A stretch of DNA of 64,000 nt from assembly GCA_046329055.1 (NCBI GenBank), contig JAXLVK010000016.1, positions 14,142 through 78,141 of the forward strand, written 5' to 3'. Position numbers and translations under genes: made by a program. A model generated the notes under the pieces. That model saw only the letters and a list, made by a program, of their open reading frames with translations, was not told the origin of the DNA and did not search any database. Source of the DNA: JADKCL01 sp046329055. Lineage in GTDB: Bacteria; Bacteroidota; Bacteroidia; J057; JADKCL01. Below, piece after piece: positions 17,501-25,952 of this stretch (within the stretch, counting starts at the first letter, position 1; the number at the start of each line of letters is the position of its first letter).

Positions 17501-17864
17501 TCAGCGTGTCCAGCCCCGCATCATTTTGCCGGCCGAAAAACTCGATGAACTCCCAGCCTCCGCTGGATCCAGGCTCCACATGGATATGCTGCTCCTCGCC
17601 CCGGCAAATCAGATGCAAGTGCGCCGGATCGATCCCACTTGTATCGAAGCCCGCCTGCACCAATTGCGCAGCTGAGACCCGGTGGATCCCATTGTCCGAC
17701 ACCATGAGCCGCCAATAATTGACTCCGGAATCGTACCAGCCATTGCCATAATCCACGGCCTGTGCCGAGGTGCGCCAAGCAGCAAAAAGCAACAAGATGG
17801 CCAATGTCCACCCCTTGAGGTCAAGTCGTTGAGCAATGCAGGGAGTCATGAGATGCTTCTTCAT
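14553..17864 (-). CDS. C25 (gingipain-like) family protein with dockerin, cohesin-like domain and T9SS sorting signal
   Basis: 1103 residues from ATG 17864 (MKKHLMTPC), with a signal peptide ending ...RTSAQA. The middle (about residues 410-770) is a C25 peptidase domain: VVITSRELSASAQAYRNYRQ, FLIWGRGMTDI. The catalytic His loop, normally FGHGS, reads FGVNAT here (near base 15955), while the Cys region (GISCRYF, near 15875) is kept; the protease is therefore probably inactive or altered. After it come two dockerin-type calcium loops (GDANDDLVANAQDLL and CNGDGIVNAADTT), a cohesin-like domain (VYGIAWSIHYDPNLVDS), and a type A sorting domain (FPNPTRDEVYIQ ... YVLKVS). It is thus an exported T9SS substrate, not the PorU sortase itself. 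Confidence 0.85.
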   Translation of the reverse strand: MKKHLMTPCIAQRLDLKGWTLAILLLFAAWRTSAQAVDYGNGWYDSGVNYWRLMVSDNGIHRVSAAQLVQAGFDTSGIDPAHLHLICRGEEQHIHVEPGSSGGWEFIEFFGRQNDAGLDTLMYRKVSSMQMSGSIHPNPLHSTFADTSCYFLYADQLAGLRLTTPFLGMVPPPQVIQEVVRTSVFEYAPGDLPLLYSTGPIYDLFTSMNPEWTDGEGYAGEVFIDGIPLTVKVPAPQQTNSGPATIRLRIFDQSAGAQEVRISIDGQLLGSYLTTQSGISDHVLTIPFPIGDTVTVQCETVAQPGSGVHFLNLVTLSYPGTTDLEGGTSLNFPDDNGTQVYYQFHHVAPGNLGLIYDLSHHLRYADTIHGDSVGIWVAGQGNTSAMHFSTDGGVLSPVILPPFSTDISNTSQAADMVVITSRELSASAQAYRNYRQGSQVNPLQVRVVHTDEIYQEFSHGTPHPLAIQRFCNYALDHWAVPPSQFLIWGRGMTDIREDHPASVPAYGTPMSDWLYLTTLRRDTTDYQTRASIGRVPIQTDQQGMDYISKISIYETTGQAPWMRNGIFVTHGHASDSAMLRVLDGVMDTVTRQFRTGLGVGRDLRYGYQDSALVDSAAVSQNSALQQGASLMMMFGVNATLMGLQDPTGIGNEGRYPVLVGISCRYFPQNRDTLTVPEKWVVAQSEGAIAVLGHSAAPFVIPAELWSFEWMRTAYHEQFGSRLGDLTRITADSLVEQYPDMAYRNQVLCMNIMGDPSIHLRNGAFQVWPGDANDDLVANAQDLLNIGLAYGDTGAVRPNASLQWMGQTAGLWDSTFSNGTNHVHADCNGDGIVNAADTTAIQLNYGLTHAKTHGLLTGTDSDPELSIESSGGLLANGSVVQLTVRLGTPQQPADSVYGIAWSIHYDPNLVDSASVVVDFDSCWLGQVGQNLLTLSRHLHQLGRIDMAITRTDHQPISGEGVISRIGIVVIDNISGKMPGDTMITTLPVFPSDAMMIDPNAQPLPLRGHGTDLRLFSVLAEPELQPGQQVGLFPNPTRDEVYIQTADEGAATIELYDLGGRKLMARSYPAGAPKRIDLSAYQGSVYVLKVSNAAGEFHVRICKTE

Positions 17865-17925
17865 GGTACAAAAATTCACCACGTCCAGCCCAAGAACGAA
17901 TACAATTTTTCGCCGTTGCCGAGAC

Positions 17926-17933
17926 CAAAAGTA
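17926..17933 (-). promoter_or_regulatory. Putative -7 box (TACTTTTG) for the C25-family gene
   Basis: TACTTTTG on the minus strand matches TAnnTTTG exactly, about 62 bases before the ATG at 17864. The -33 element is not clear. Confidence 0.4.
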
Positions 17934-18024
17934 CAGCGTTGTTCACCGCTTACAGCCCAAATCCATCATTATCAGCATTGTGATTGACTCAAAATGCCTA
18001 ACTTGTCAGAAGCAAAATTTCTCA

Positions 18025-19452
18025 ATGGAAAAATCTTCCAAGCTCCATCGCCTGCTTTCGACCTGCACGGGCTACGAATTGCGCCGATTCAAGGTGTTTC
18101 TTGAGTCGCCCTACTTCAACCTCCGGCCGGAGATCTTGCGGATTTGGGACCTGCTCAGGCCCTATTTCCCAAATTCGGAGGAGCCACTTCCAGAAGCGGC
18201 GGCGGTTCATGCGGCCGCCTATCCGGGGCAGGCATTCGATGCCGCGAGGTTGCGGCACCTGCTCAGCGAATTGACCAAGTTGGTCGAGGAGTTTTGGTGC
18301 ATGCAGCAGCTACAGCAGCGACCCGACATCCAAGACGCCCAGCTGCTCCATGTCCTCGATGCGCGGCACCTCGACCAGGATTTTGATTCGGCCATGCAGG
18401 CTGCACAATCCAGGCTGCTCGGCGAGCTTCAACGCGGCCCAGAATACTTGCGTCAGCGCCTCGACCTTGCGCTCCTGCAGCATGACCATGAGGCGAACCG
18501 CAGCAACCGTGGCGCCCAGCCCGGACTCAATGCCGCATTGGAAGCCCTCGACGAGGACTACTTCACCCAAAAGCTCCGCCTGGGTGCCGCCGCCGTCAAC
18601 CGGGCAAATGTCCTCGGCGGCCAAGCGGAGGTTCCGATGCTGCATGAAGTCGCTCAGCACCTCGCCGAAGCGCCATCCGTGGTCTATGAAGGCAGCCTCG
18701 CGGAAGCCTATCGCCTCGCCTTGCGCACATTGAGCCCCACCCCCGACGAGGCGGCCCACCGGCAATTGCTGGAGCTGCTGCAAGATGCCGAGGGCAGATT
18801 CCCGGCCTTGCAGATGTCGGAGCTCTACACCTACGCCCTCAACTTCTGCGTCCGCATGCTGAACCAAGGCGAGCCCGGCTACGATGCGGAGTTGTTCCGA
18901 TTGTATGCCATTTGCCTAGAGCGAGGCTACCTGTCTGAGGACGGGCTGTTGCCGGTCCCGCACTACAAGAACTTCGTGACCCTCGGGCTGCGGCTGTCCC
19001 GCACGGATTTGGTAGCTGGACAGATCGAGTCATTGGCGCAGCAGCTCTCCGAGGAGGTGAGGATCCATGCGCTGACGTTCAGCAAGGCCGCCCTCGCATT
19101 CCATCAAGGCGACTTCAAGACCTGCCTGAAACTGCTGCAAAAAATCGAATTCGTCGATGTCTATTACCACCTCGATGCGAAGAGCCTCCTCCTCAAGGCC
19201 TATTTTGAACAAGGCGAAACTGAGCCCCTGATTTCCCTGATCGAATCTTTCAAGATTTACCTGCGTCGCAGCCGCAAGATCAGCGACTACCAACGGCAAA
19301 CGTATCGGAACCAAATTCGCATCGTGCAAATGCTGGTGCGCTACCGACTGGGCAGCAGGACCGGGCTGGGCGAGATCGAAGCGGCCTTGGAAAGCCTTCG
19401 CCCTATCGCGGATTTGGCATGGCTCGAGCGCAAGGTGCAGGAGGCGGAATGA
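18025..19452 (+). CDS. Helical-repeat protein, conserved in Bacteroidota, unknown function
   Basis: 475 residues starting at ATG 18025 (MEKSSKLHRLLSTCTGYELR); the upstream extension of the frame is non-coding in character and overlaps the divergent C25 gene. Almost entirely alpha-helical and Leu/Ala-rich, with TPR-like helix pairs in the last third (IHALTFSKAALAFHQGDFKTCLKLLQKIEF, then LDAKSLLLKAYFEQGETEPL). The opening helix FKVFLESPYFNLRPEILRIWDLL is seen in a family of Bacteroidota proteins of similar length. There is no signal peptide or membrane segment. The role is not known; a scaffold or regulator is possible. Confidence 0.75.
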   Translation: MEKSSKLHRLLSTCTGYELRRFKVFLESPYFNLRPEILRIWDLLRPYFPNSEEPLPEAAAVHAAAYPGQAFDAARLRHLLSELTKLVEEFWCMQQLQQRPDIQDAQLLHVLDARHLDQDFDSAMQAAQSRLLGELQRGPEYLRQRLDLALLQHDHEANRSNRGAQPGLNAALEALDEDYFTQKLRLGAAAVNRANVLGGQAEVPMLHEVAQHLAEAPSVVYEGSLAEAYRLALRTLSPTPDEAAHRQLLELLQDAEGRFPALQMSELYTYALNFCVRMLNQGEPGYDAELFRLYAICLERGYLSEDGLLPVPHYKNFVTLGLRLSRTDLVAGQIESLAQQLSEEVRIHALTFSKAALAFHQGDFKTCLKLLQKIEFVDVYYHLDAKSLLLKAYFEQGETEPLISLIESFKIYLRRSRKISDYQRQTYRNQIRIVQMLVRYRLGSRTGLGEIEAALESLRPIADLAWLERKVQEAE

Positions 19453-19479
19453 GCTGATGGATTGCACTGTACATCCCGC

Positions 19480-19510
19480 TTGTGCAAAAGGAGGCGACCG
19501 CCTAAATTGC
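19480..19510 (+). promoter_or_regulatory. Possible promoter of the lipoprotein gene at 19515
   Basis: TTG at 19480-19482, a 20-base spacer, then TAAATTGC at 19503-19510, a partial match to the Bacteroidota -33/-7 pattern, only four bases before the ATG. Confidence 0.3.
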
Positions 19511-19514
19511 AACT

Positions 19515-19913
19515 ATGAAAAAAGGATTTTGGATGGCCATGGTGGCCCTTGCCCTTGTGACGATGGTTGGTTGCAAAACCGAGGAACAGATTCGTGTGGA
19601 ATCGGTCATCGGTGAATACGACTGTTACGAAAGCTGCTCCGTCACCAATCTGCTGACCCAGGATCCTCCGGCGACCTCGATGGACACCTCCATCCTCTAT
19701 GTCACCAAGCCCAAGAATGATGACGACGGCTTCGTGGCGATGATGGGGCAGGAAGTCTTCCTCGAAAAAGACCTCACCTTCCGCAAGAGCATCACCGACT
19801 ACTCCCTCATCGGCGAATTTGACGGCAACGGCAATCTCACTTTCGCGATCGACTTCATCGACTCCGACGCGCAGACCCGGTCGCAGTGCAGCTATGTCTG
19901 TAAGCTCCGCTGA
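19515..19913 (+). CDS. Small lipoprotein of unknown function
   Basis: 132 residues, ATG at 19515. A clear lipoprotein signal: MKKGFWMAMVALALVTMVGC with lipobox MVGC at residue 20. The mature part carries two Cys pairs (YDCYESCSV and QCSYVCKLR, the latter at the very end) that could form disulfides in the periplasm, and a strand-rich middle. No family recognised. It lies between a helical-repeat gene and an outer-membrane barrel gene on the same strand but is separated from the latter by 180 bases. Confidence 0.7.
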   Translation: MKKGFWMAMVALALVTMVGCKTEEQIRVESVIGEYDCYESCSVTNLLTQDPPATSMDTSILYVTKPKNDDDGFVAMMGQEVFLEKDLTFRKSITDYSLIGEFDGNGNLTFAIDFIDSDAQTRSQCSYVCKLR

Positions 19914-20092
19914 TAGGTGATAGTTGACAGTTGATAGGGGATTCCGGTGTTGTTGAGGGGTCATTGTCAACTGGCCACTGTTAAATTTTATTTGAATAGC
20001 AATTTTTCTCCCCGGGTTCGTGTAACCTTTGGGCACTTCGGGCGTTCTAATGTGGCGTTGCAATTTTTTATCGTCGCCCTGTTGACCCCACA

Positions 20093-22549
20093 ATGATTAC
20101 AAGACTACGCCTCCTCGGGCTGCTGCTGTTTTGCGGCCTTTCTACATTTTCCTTCGCTCAGAATTCCGGCCAAGTATCCGGCACCGTCCTCGATGCGGAG
20201 GGCAGCCCGCTTCCCTTTGCGAATGTCCTGCTCTTTTCGACCAAGGATTCTTCCATGGTGAAGGCGGGATTTTCCGGTGAAGATGGCCGCTATGTGCTCA
20301 CCCCGATTCCAGCCGGTCGGTATTGGCTCAAGACGCAGTTCACGGGCTATGCCTCCGACACGAGCGAGGCCTTTGACTTCTCCGACGGTCAATCCCTGGA
20401 GCGCCCCACCCTCAAGATGGCTGAAATCGGCACCGAGGTGAAGGCCGTCGAAATCCACGCGGAACGGCCCATGGTCACCGTGAAGCCGGACATGCTCGTC
20501 TTCAACGTCGAGAATACCCCCAATGCCATCGGGGAAAATGCCTTCAACCTGCTCCGCAAGGCGCCCGGCGTGGTCATCGACAACAACGACAATGTGATGC
20601 TGCTCGGCAAGAGCGGACTCCGCATCTACATCGATGGAAAGCCTTCCCCGCTCGGCGGCGATGACCTCGCGAACTTCCTCAAGAGCATCCAGAGCACGCA
20701 GATCGAGTCCATCGAGATCATCACCAACCCCAGCTCCAAGTACGATGCCGCTGGCAACGCAGGTATCATCAACATCAAGATGCGCCGGGACAAGAACCTC
20801 GGTGGCAATGCGACCATCGACCTGGGCTACGCGATCGGCCTGTACAGCAAGTACAATGGCTCTGTGTCTGCCAATTACCGCAACAAGCGCTTCGCCGTCT
20901 ATGGCTCCTACAGCGCCGCCAAAGGCAAGTCCTGGAACTTCATGGAATTCAGCCGCCACCAAGACAGCATCATGCTCGACCCCATCCGCACCGACATGGT
21001 CGAGGATTACCTGAACCACAACTTCCGGACTGGCCTTGACTTCTTCGCTAGCAAGCGCAGCACATTGGGCGTGATGGCCTCCGGCTTCATTTCGGAAGCT
21101 GTGAATGACAACGCCACGATCACAACGATCACCCCCGACAGCTCCAGCAACCCGCTCTCCATCTTGAATGCCACCAACCGCATTCAAGCCAGCAACACCA
21201 ACCTCAACTTCAACCTGAACTACAAGTACGACAACGGCGCCGGGGTGACCTTCAATGCCGACGCCGACTATGCCCTCTTTTACCTGAACAATTCCAGCAA
21301 CCAACCCAATGCCTACCTCGATCCCGAGACGGGCGCTCTGCAATTCTCCCAAAATTACCTCAGCGACGCCCCGACCAACATCGACATGCGCACGCTCAAA
21401 GTGGACTATGAGCGGCCTTTGCTGAAGGGAACCTTCTCCACTGGAGCAAAGCTCACCTACATCACCACCGACAATACCTACGACTTCTACAACGTGATCA
21501 ATGAGGAGGCGGTATTGGACACAGGTCGCAGCAACCAATTCGATTACACCGAAAACGTCAACGCAGCCTACATCAACTACCAGACCAAGATCAAGAAGTT
21601 CGCCTTCCAGGCAGGTCTCCGCGCTGAGCAGACGAATTCTGTGGGCGATCTGACGGCATTCGTTCAGACGGACAATGAGCGCGTGGAGCGCCATTACCTG
21701 AACCTGTTCCCCTCAGGCGGCGTGACCTACGACCTGAATCCCAAGAACACCCTGAGCCTGACCTACAGCCGCCGCATCGACCGGCCGCAGTACCAGAACC
21801 TGAACCCCTTCGAGTTCAAGCTGGACCAGATTTCCTACATGAAGGGCAATCCGTTCCTGAAGCCGCAGTACACCCACAACGTGGAGCTGTCCCATACCTT
21901 CAACTACACGTTGAACACCAGCCTGTCTTACGCCGTCACTTCCGACTTCTTCACTGAGGTCATCGGCAAGAACGATTCCGTCCCCGGCGCGAGCTTCCTC
22001 ACGACCATGAACATCTCCACCAAGTCGGTGGCCACGGCGAGCATCAGCTATCCCTTCGAGATCGCCAAGTGGTGGAGCACCTATACCAATCTGAGCGGCT
22101 ATACTGTCCGCCAACAGGGCGACGTGGGCAATGGCACGAGCATCGACATCTCCAGGGCATCCGCCTCGGTCTATCACCAGAGCAATTTCAAGCTGCCCAA
22201 AGACTTCTCCATCCAGCTTTCCGGCTTCTACAACAGCCCCGGCATCTGGGGAGCCTACTTCAAGACCCGCCGCTTCTGGGGCATCGACTTGGGTGCTCAG
22301 AAGAAGCTCTTCCACGGCAACGGCAACCTGAAAGTCTCTGTGACCGACGTGCTCTATACCATGCAATGGAGTGGCTCCCAAGTCTCTGACGTCCTGCAGA
22401 TGTACGGCCGCGGTGGCTGGGAAAGCCGTCAGTTCAAGGTGAACTTCACCTATCTCATCGGCAACAAGCAGGTGAAAGCCCGCAAGCGCAGCACCGGCCT
22501 GGAAGACGAGAAGAACCGCGCCGGAGGCGGTGGTGGCATGGGAAGGTGA
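20093..22549 (+). CDS. Outer-membrane beta-barrel protein, TonB-receptor-like, with CarboxypepD_reg domain
   Basis: 818 residues. Signal peptide MITRLRLLGLLLFCGLSTFS..FAQ. Residues about 24-105 form a carboxypeptidase regulatory-like domain (VSGTVLDAEGSPLPFANVLL). Next a plug-like domain with LRKAPGVVIDNNDNVMLLGK and IEIITNPSSKYDAAGNAGII, the usual signature of the outer-membrane barrel family 3 (OMP_b-brl_3) in Bacteroidota. The rest is a long barrel with repeated aromatic strands (TLSLTYSRRIDRPQYQNLNP). Such proteins resemble TonB-dependent receptors but often lack a TonB box; the ligand is unknown. It ends with a Gly/Arg-rich tail instead of the usual aromatic last residue. Confidence 0.85.
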   Translation: MITRLRLLGLLLFCGLSTFSFAQNSGQVSGTVLDAEGSPLPFANVLLFSTKDSSMVKAGFSGEDGRYVLTPIPAGRYWLKTQFTGYASDTSEAFDFSDGQSLERPTLKMAEIGTEVKAVEIHAERPMVTVKPDMLVFNVENTPNAIGENAFNLLRKAPGVVIDNNDNVMLLGKSGLRIYIDGKPSPLGGDDLANFLKSIQSTQIESIEIITNPSSKYDAAGNAGIINIKMRRDKNLGGNATIDLGYAIGLYSKYNGSVSANYRNKRFAVYGSYSAAKGKSWNFMEFSRHQDSIMLDPIRTDMVEDYLNHNFRTGLDFFASKRSTLGVMASGFISEAVNDNATITTITPDSSSNPLSILNATNRIQASNTNLNFNLNYKYDNGAGVTFNADADYALFYLNNSSNQPNAYLDPETGALQFSQNYLSDAPTNIDMRTLKVDYERPLLKGTFSTGAKLTYITTDNTYDFYNVINEEAVLDTGRSNQFDYTENVNAAYINYQTKIKKFAFQAGLRAEQTNSVGDLTAFVQTDNERVERHYLNLFPSGGVTYDLNPKNTLSLTYSRRIDRPQYQNLNPFEFKLDQISYMKGNPFLKPQYTHNVELSHTFNYTLNTSLSYAVTSDFFTEVIGKNDSVPGASFLTTMNISTKSVATASISYPFEIAKWWSTYTNLSGYTVRQQGDVGNGTSIDISRASASVYHQSNFKLPKDFSIQLSGFYNSPGIWGAYFKTRRFWGIDLGAQKKLFHGNGNLKVSVTDVLYTMQWSGSQVSDVLQMYGRGGWESRQFKVNFTYLIGNKQVKARKRSTGLEDEKNRAGGGGGMGR

Positions 22550-22598
22550 GGCAGACTCACCTGTCTTGGATTCAGCACCTTTGACTGAACTACAAATG

Positions 22599-23204
22599 CT
22601 AATCCTGTTGTGGGAGAAGTGGTTTCTTGCCGTCCTGAAACCTGATCAATCTGTATATCTGTGACAAGGAAATAGAAACCCTCATGGAGATCAAATCCAA
22701 CTTACTGCCGAGGCCATAGTAGGATTTTACGATCCAATCTCCAGCTTCATTTCGATGAAGATGACTCACCCTAGGCGAATTCTGGTCAACCAGGATGTAA
22801 TCCTGAAGCGTCGGAATCTGCTGGTAGGCAAAAAACTTAACTACCAAGTCCTCGCGAAAGGTGGATTCTGATAGGACTTCCACGATCAAGCATGGCCGAT
22901 CCTCTTGAGGTGCTGACTCTTCGCTTTTGTCGTCGCCACACTCCATCCACAGATCTGGATAGAAATAGCAGTTTGCCTTTTCGGCACGCAGCTTTACGTC
23001 GGCGATGTAGGCGTTGCACTCGTCGGTACCCAAAGCCATCTGGATCGCCAAGGCAATGTTGAAGGCAATCTGCGAATGGGGCTTACTCCCTCCAGCCATG
23101 TCCACGATGTACCCATCATGGTACTCAGCACGGCCTGCGATGCTGGCATCATAGGCCAAGTACTCTTCCACGGTATAGCGGTGATCTAACTTCCTCGCTT
23201 CCAT
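22599..23204 (-). CDS. Uma2-family (DUF820) putative endonuclease
   Basis: 201 residues from ATG 23204 (MEARKLDHRYTVEEYLAYD). The pattern is that of Uma2/DUF820: early RAEYHDGYIVDMAGGSKPHS, then the PD-(D/E)xK core YFYPDLWMEC and CLIVEVLSEST, and FAYQQIPTLQDYILVDQ. The family is very common in cyanobacteria and some Bacteroidota, often in many copies, with unclear biological role. A TATATTTG -7 box at 23208-23215 lies just three bases before the ATG, which suggests a leaderless or nearly leaderless transcript. Confidence 0.88.
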   Translation of the reverse strand: MEARKLDHRYTVEEYLAYDASIAGRAEYHDGYIVDMAGGSKPHSQIAFNIALAIQMALGTDECNAYIADVKLRAEKANCYFYPDLWMECGDDKSEESAPQEDRPCLIVEVLSESTFREDLVVKFFAYQQIPTLQDYILVDQNSPRVSHLHRNEAGDWIVKSYYGLGSKLDLISMRVSISLSQIYRLIRFQDGKKPLLPQQD

Positions 23205-23207
23205 ACT

Positions 23208-23215
23208 CAAATATA
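23208..23215 (-). promoter_or_regulatory. -7 box (TATATTTG) abutting the Uma2 start codon
   Basis: On the minus strand TATATTTG fits TAnnTTTG exactly, with only three bases between it and the start ATG. Confidence 0.45.
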
Positions 23216-23228
23216 CTAAATTCCCCGC

Positions 23229-23921
23229 TCACTCCCCCCGCAGCGCCTCCAGGTACTGCCGCACGTAGTCATCACGGAAACGCGACCTGTACTGCATGAT
23301 GAAGCGCGGATGCTCCAGTGGAATGACCTTGCCGAAGAAGCCGTGGGCCGCATTCAGCTTGTCCAGGAACTGGAAGTTCTTGCCAGTGCCGAAGCAGTAG
23401 CACCTGTCCCGCTCCACCCCGATATCGATCTGGGCCTGGATGCTCTCCAGAATGAACGGGGTCATGGCCTTGGTCAGCGCTTTGTCATCGTAATAGTTCA
23501 CATTGACCTCACGGCCCTTGGCACTTGTGGTGGTGAATCCGAGCGGGCACACGGAATTGATGTAGATTTCCCGGTAGAAGGCCTCCGCCCCGCCATAGGC
23601 CGCCACGACTTCATAGACATAGACTGAACTCGGTTCGTGTTCCAGCTTGCCCTCCCATGGAATGCCGCAGACCTCAATCAGCCGTTTGGGATCGGTGAAG
23701 GGCACACCCGTGAGTCCCGCCCCGAATCGACCGGGATTGATGCCTAGGATCAGGTGACGGGGATGGGAGTCCTGGTAATACTTGCGGTAAAATGCCTCCG
23801 AGCATTCCAAGGCGGTGGGATTTTCCCCGGAATGGATTCATGATGCTGAACCCCGGCGGCAATTCCCCTCAAATGCACCCCTCCGGTTGAAGGCGATGAT
23901 GCGATCCGCGAAGGTGGACAT
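23229..23921 (-). CDS. SMUG2-like uracil-DNA glycosylase family protein (DUF4918), frameshifted
   Basis: The C-terminal 193 codons (23229-23810) give the core of a DUF4918/SMUG2-type uracil-DNA glycosylase: LILGINPGRFGAGLTGVPFTD, YINSVCPLGFT, and LEHPRFIMQY with the late His-Pro. The N-terminus lies upstream in two other frames: MSTFADRIIAFNR from ATG 23921, then ELPPGFSIMNPFRGK, then NPTALECSEAFYRKYY. Both breaks fall at four-base homopolymers (GGGG and AAAA). The restored protein of about 230 residues is normal for the family, which removes uracil from DNA. The ATG is two bases from the stop of the DinB gene, so they form one transcript. Whether the shifts are real is undecided; sequence error is more likely. 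Confidence 0.8.
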
Positions 23922-23923
23922 GC

Positions 23924-24744
23924 CTAGCTCTTCGGAAATTCCGGTCGCTTCATCAACGCGACGATCTGATTCAAGTGCCGTGTCTCGTGTTGATAGAGAA
24001 TGGTCAGCCCATCATGGAGGCTGTAGGTCACGAAGCCCGCCCCGGGTGAGGAGATGATGGTCTCATGGTGATCCACGCCGTCAGTCCCCTCTGTCAATGC
24101 GATCAGCTTCCGTTGGTGTTCGGCAAATTCATCCAGGATGGCAGGCGACACTGTGCTGCGTGTTGGTCGGAATGGGGGCGGAGACTTGGCCTTCTTGGTG
24201 CTGTTCGGGGAGGTGGCCTTCACCAGGAAGCGACCCCACATCCCATGAAAAGCGGCAGCTTCTCCCAAAAGCTCACGTGCTTGTCGCCTCTGGCAATCGC
24301 TTCGAGCTGGGCAAAGTAGCCACGATTCGTGGTGATGATGTGGTCAATGCATTCGCCCACGCTCCAAGTCTTCGCGTCCGGCTTCCAATTGATTTGCTCC
24401 GCCGAGAGGTTGCCGACGGCTGCACGCAGCTTCCCGGGGAACTCCCGGCCCTCCTTCAAGATGGGCACGAGGTAGGCGTTGCGCAAGGCCCCTGTCCGCT
24501 TCACGGGCTGGATGATCCGCGCACTCTCCAATGCCTGGGGCAGCACAGCTTCATTCATGTTGCCCATGATCGTCTCGTGCAGCTCGCCATTCAGGAAGCC
24601 ATCGAGGCTCGTGCGCTCCTCCCGGACGGGTTGGCTGGAGTCCTTGAATTCCTTGAAGACGACCTCCCCAGCGGAGAGGTGCAACTCAAAGGTGTGCATT
24701 GGACCCTTGAGGTATTGCCAGAAAGTGCGGGGTGATTCTGCCAT
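23924..24744 (-). CDS. DinB-like protein, frameshifted
   Basis: Two minus-strand frames make one DinB-superfamily four-helix domain. The upstream frame (from ATG 24744) contains LSAEQINWKPDAKTWSVGEC and IDHIITTNRGYFAQLEAIAR; the downstream frame (to 23924) continues GMWGRFLVKATSPNSTKKAK and ends with ILYQHETRHLNQIVALMKRP, whose His-x3-His fits the DinB metal site together with the earlier His. They join at a TTTT run near 24250 where one base seems to be missing. The first 90 or so residues before the DinB domain are not recognised and could be a separate domain or another frame problem. Family members include metal-dependent thiol transferases; activity unknown here. Confidence 0.7.
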
Positions 24745-24751
24745 ATTCAAA

Positions 24752-25777
24752 TCAACTGAGTCCTTGATAAAAATCGTCCACGGCGATGAGCCAACGGTGC
24801 TTGTCCTCCTCGCTCAGGAACGATCCGATGAAGGAGTTCTTGGCCAATTCATAGACATCCTGCTTGCTGAGGCCGATGGCTTCAGCAGTTTGGATGTAGT
24901 TTTCGTTCACGCCACCGCCGAAGTAGGCTGGGTCGTCAGAGTTCACGGTCACCACGAGGCCGCGGTCCATCATCGTCTTGAGGGGGTGGTCGCGCAGGTC
25001 CTTGACCACACAGAGTTTGAGGTTGCTCAGGGGGCAAACCGTGAGGGCCATTTCGCGGCGCACGAGTTCTTGCACCAGGTTTTCGTCGTCAAGACAGCGG
25101 TTGCCATGGTCCACCCGAGCGATGTGCAGCAGGTTCAATGCCTCCCAAATGTATTCTGCGGGGCCTTCTTCTCCGGCATGGGCCACGAGGATGAGTCCTT
25201 CTTGCGCTGCCCGCTCGAACACACGCTGGAATTTTGACGGCGGATGCCCCAGCTCGCTGGAGTCAAGACCTACGCCAATGATGCGGTCGCGGTACGGCAA
25301 TGCCATCTCCAAGGTCCGGAAAGCGCTCGCCTCGTCCAGGTGTCGCAGGAAGCACATGATCAGTCGCGTACTCAAACCCCACCGATTGTCCGCATCCCTC
25401 AGCGCCCGCCAAATCCCGTCGATCACCGTAGAAAACGCCACGCCACGGTCGGTATGTGTCTGCGGGTCAAAGAAGATTTCCGCATGGACCACATTTTGGG
25501 CGTGGAGCTTTTCCAGGTAAGTGAAGGTCAGGTCATAGAAATCCTGCTCATGCAGCAAGACTTTGGCGCCTTCGTAGTAGATGTCGAGGAAGTCCTGAAG
25601 ATTGCTGAATTGGTAGGCCTCACGAACCTCCTCGACGGACTTGAACCGGATCGGAACCTGGTTGCGTTGCGCGATTTGGAACATCAGCTCCGGCTCGAAA
25701 GTGCCCTCAATATGGACATGGAGTTCGGCCTTGGGGATACCACCAATGAAGGCCCTCAAACTGCTTTGATCAGACAT
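24752..25777 (-). CDS. Adenine deaminase (adenosine deaminase superfamily)
   Basis: 341 residues starting at ATG 25777 (MSDQSSLRAFIGGIPKAELH). Zinc site HVHIEG (His20, His22), then DFYDLTFTYLEKLHAQNVVH, FFDPQTHTDRG, VGLDSSELGHPPSKFQ, the catalytic HAGEEG, RVDHGNR, and NSDDPAYFGGG. The pattern follows bacterial and fungal adenine deaminases (the Pseudomonas PA0148 / yeast AAH1 type) more closely than adenosine deaminase, so it should convert adenine to hypoxanthine plus ammonia in purine salvage. The frame is open for another 105 codons upstream, but that part overlaps the 3' end of the OmpA gene and is low-complexity shadow sequence. Confidence 0.92.
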   Translation of the reverse strand: MSDQSSLRAFIGGIPKAELHVHIEGTFEPELMFQIAQRNQVPIRFKSVEEVREAYQFSNLQDFLDIYYEGAKVLLHEQDFYDLTFTYLEKLHAQNVVHAEIFFDPQTHTDRGVAFSTVIDGIWRALRDADNRWGLSTRLIMCFLRHLDEASAFRTLEMALPYRDRIIGVGLDSSELGHPPSKFQRVFERAAQEGLILVAHAGEEGPAEYIWEALNLLHIARVDHGNRCLDDENLVQELVRREMALTVCPLSNLKLCVVKDLRDHPLKTMMDRGLVVTVNSDDPAYFGGGVNENYIQTAEAIGLSKQDVYELAKNSFIGSFLSEEDKHRWLIAVDDFYQGLS

Positions 25778-25883
25778 GAACTGTACGCTTTCTTTCTGGC
25801 AAAATAGCTGATTTTCCCTTGCCGCAGAGGATTTGGCTGAAACAGCTGCGAGATTTTGGTTTTTGAGGGATGTCTTAAAATGG

Positions 25884-25926
25884 CCGGGAGGAGCATTGGC
25901 CACGCTGGACCATCTGCTCCTCCCGG
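25884..25926 (-). terminator. Terminator of the T9SS module operon
   Basis: CCGGGAGGAGCA (25884-25895) pairs with TGCTCCTCCCGG (25915-25926), a perfect 12-bp stem with a 19-base loop, followed on the minus strand by CCATTTT. It lies just beyond the stop of the OmpA/PD40 gene. Confidence 0.7.
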
Positions 25927-25952
25927 AATCTTGGTGGACCCGATCTTCTAGC

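Noticed and set aside
14553..17864. Annotation as the T9SS sortase PorU
   Set aside because: The protein carries its own T9SS sorting domain and dockerin modules and lacks the catalytic His, so it is a substrate rather than the sortase.
20105..21694. Minus-strand open frame of 529 codons opposite the outer-membrane barrel gene
   Set aside because: Val/Gly/Glu/Asp-rich shadow translation; the plus strand encodes a clear barrel protein.
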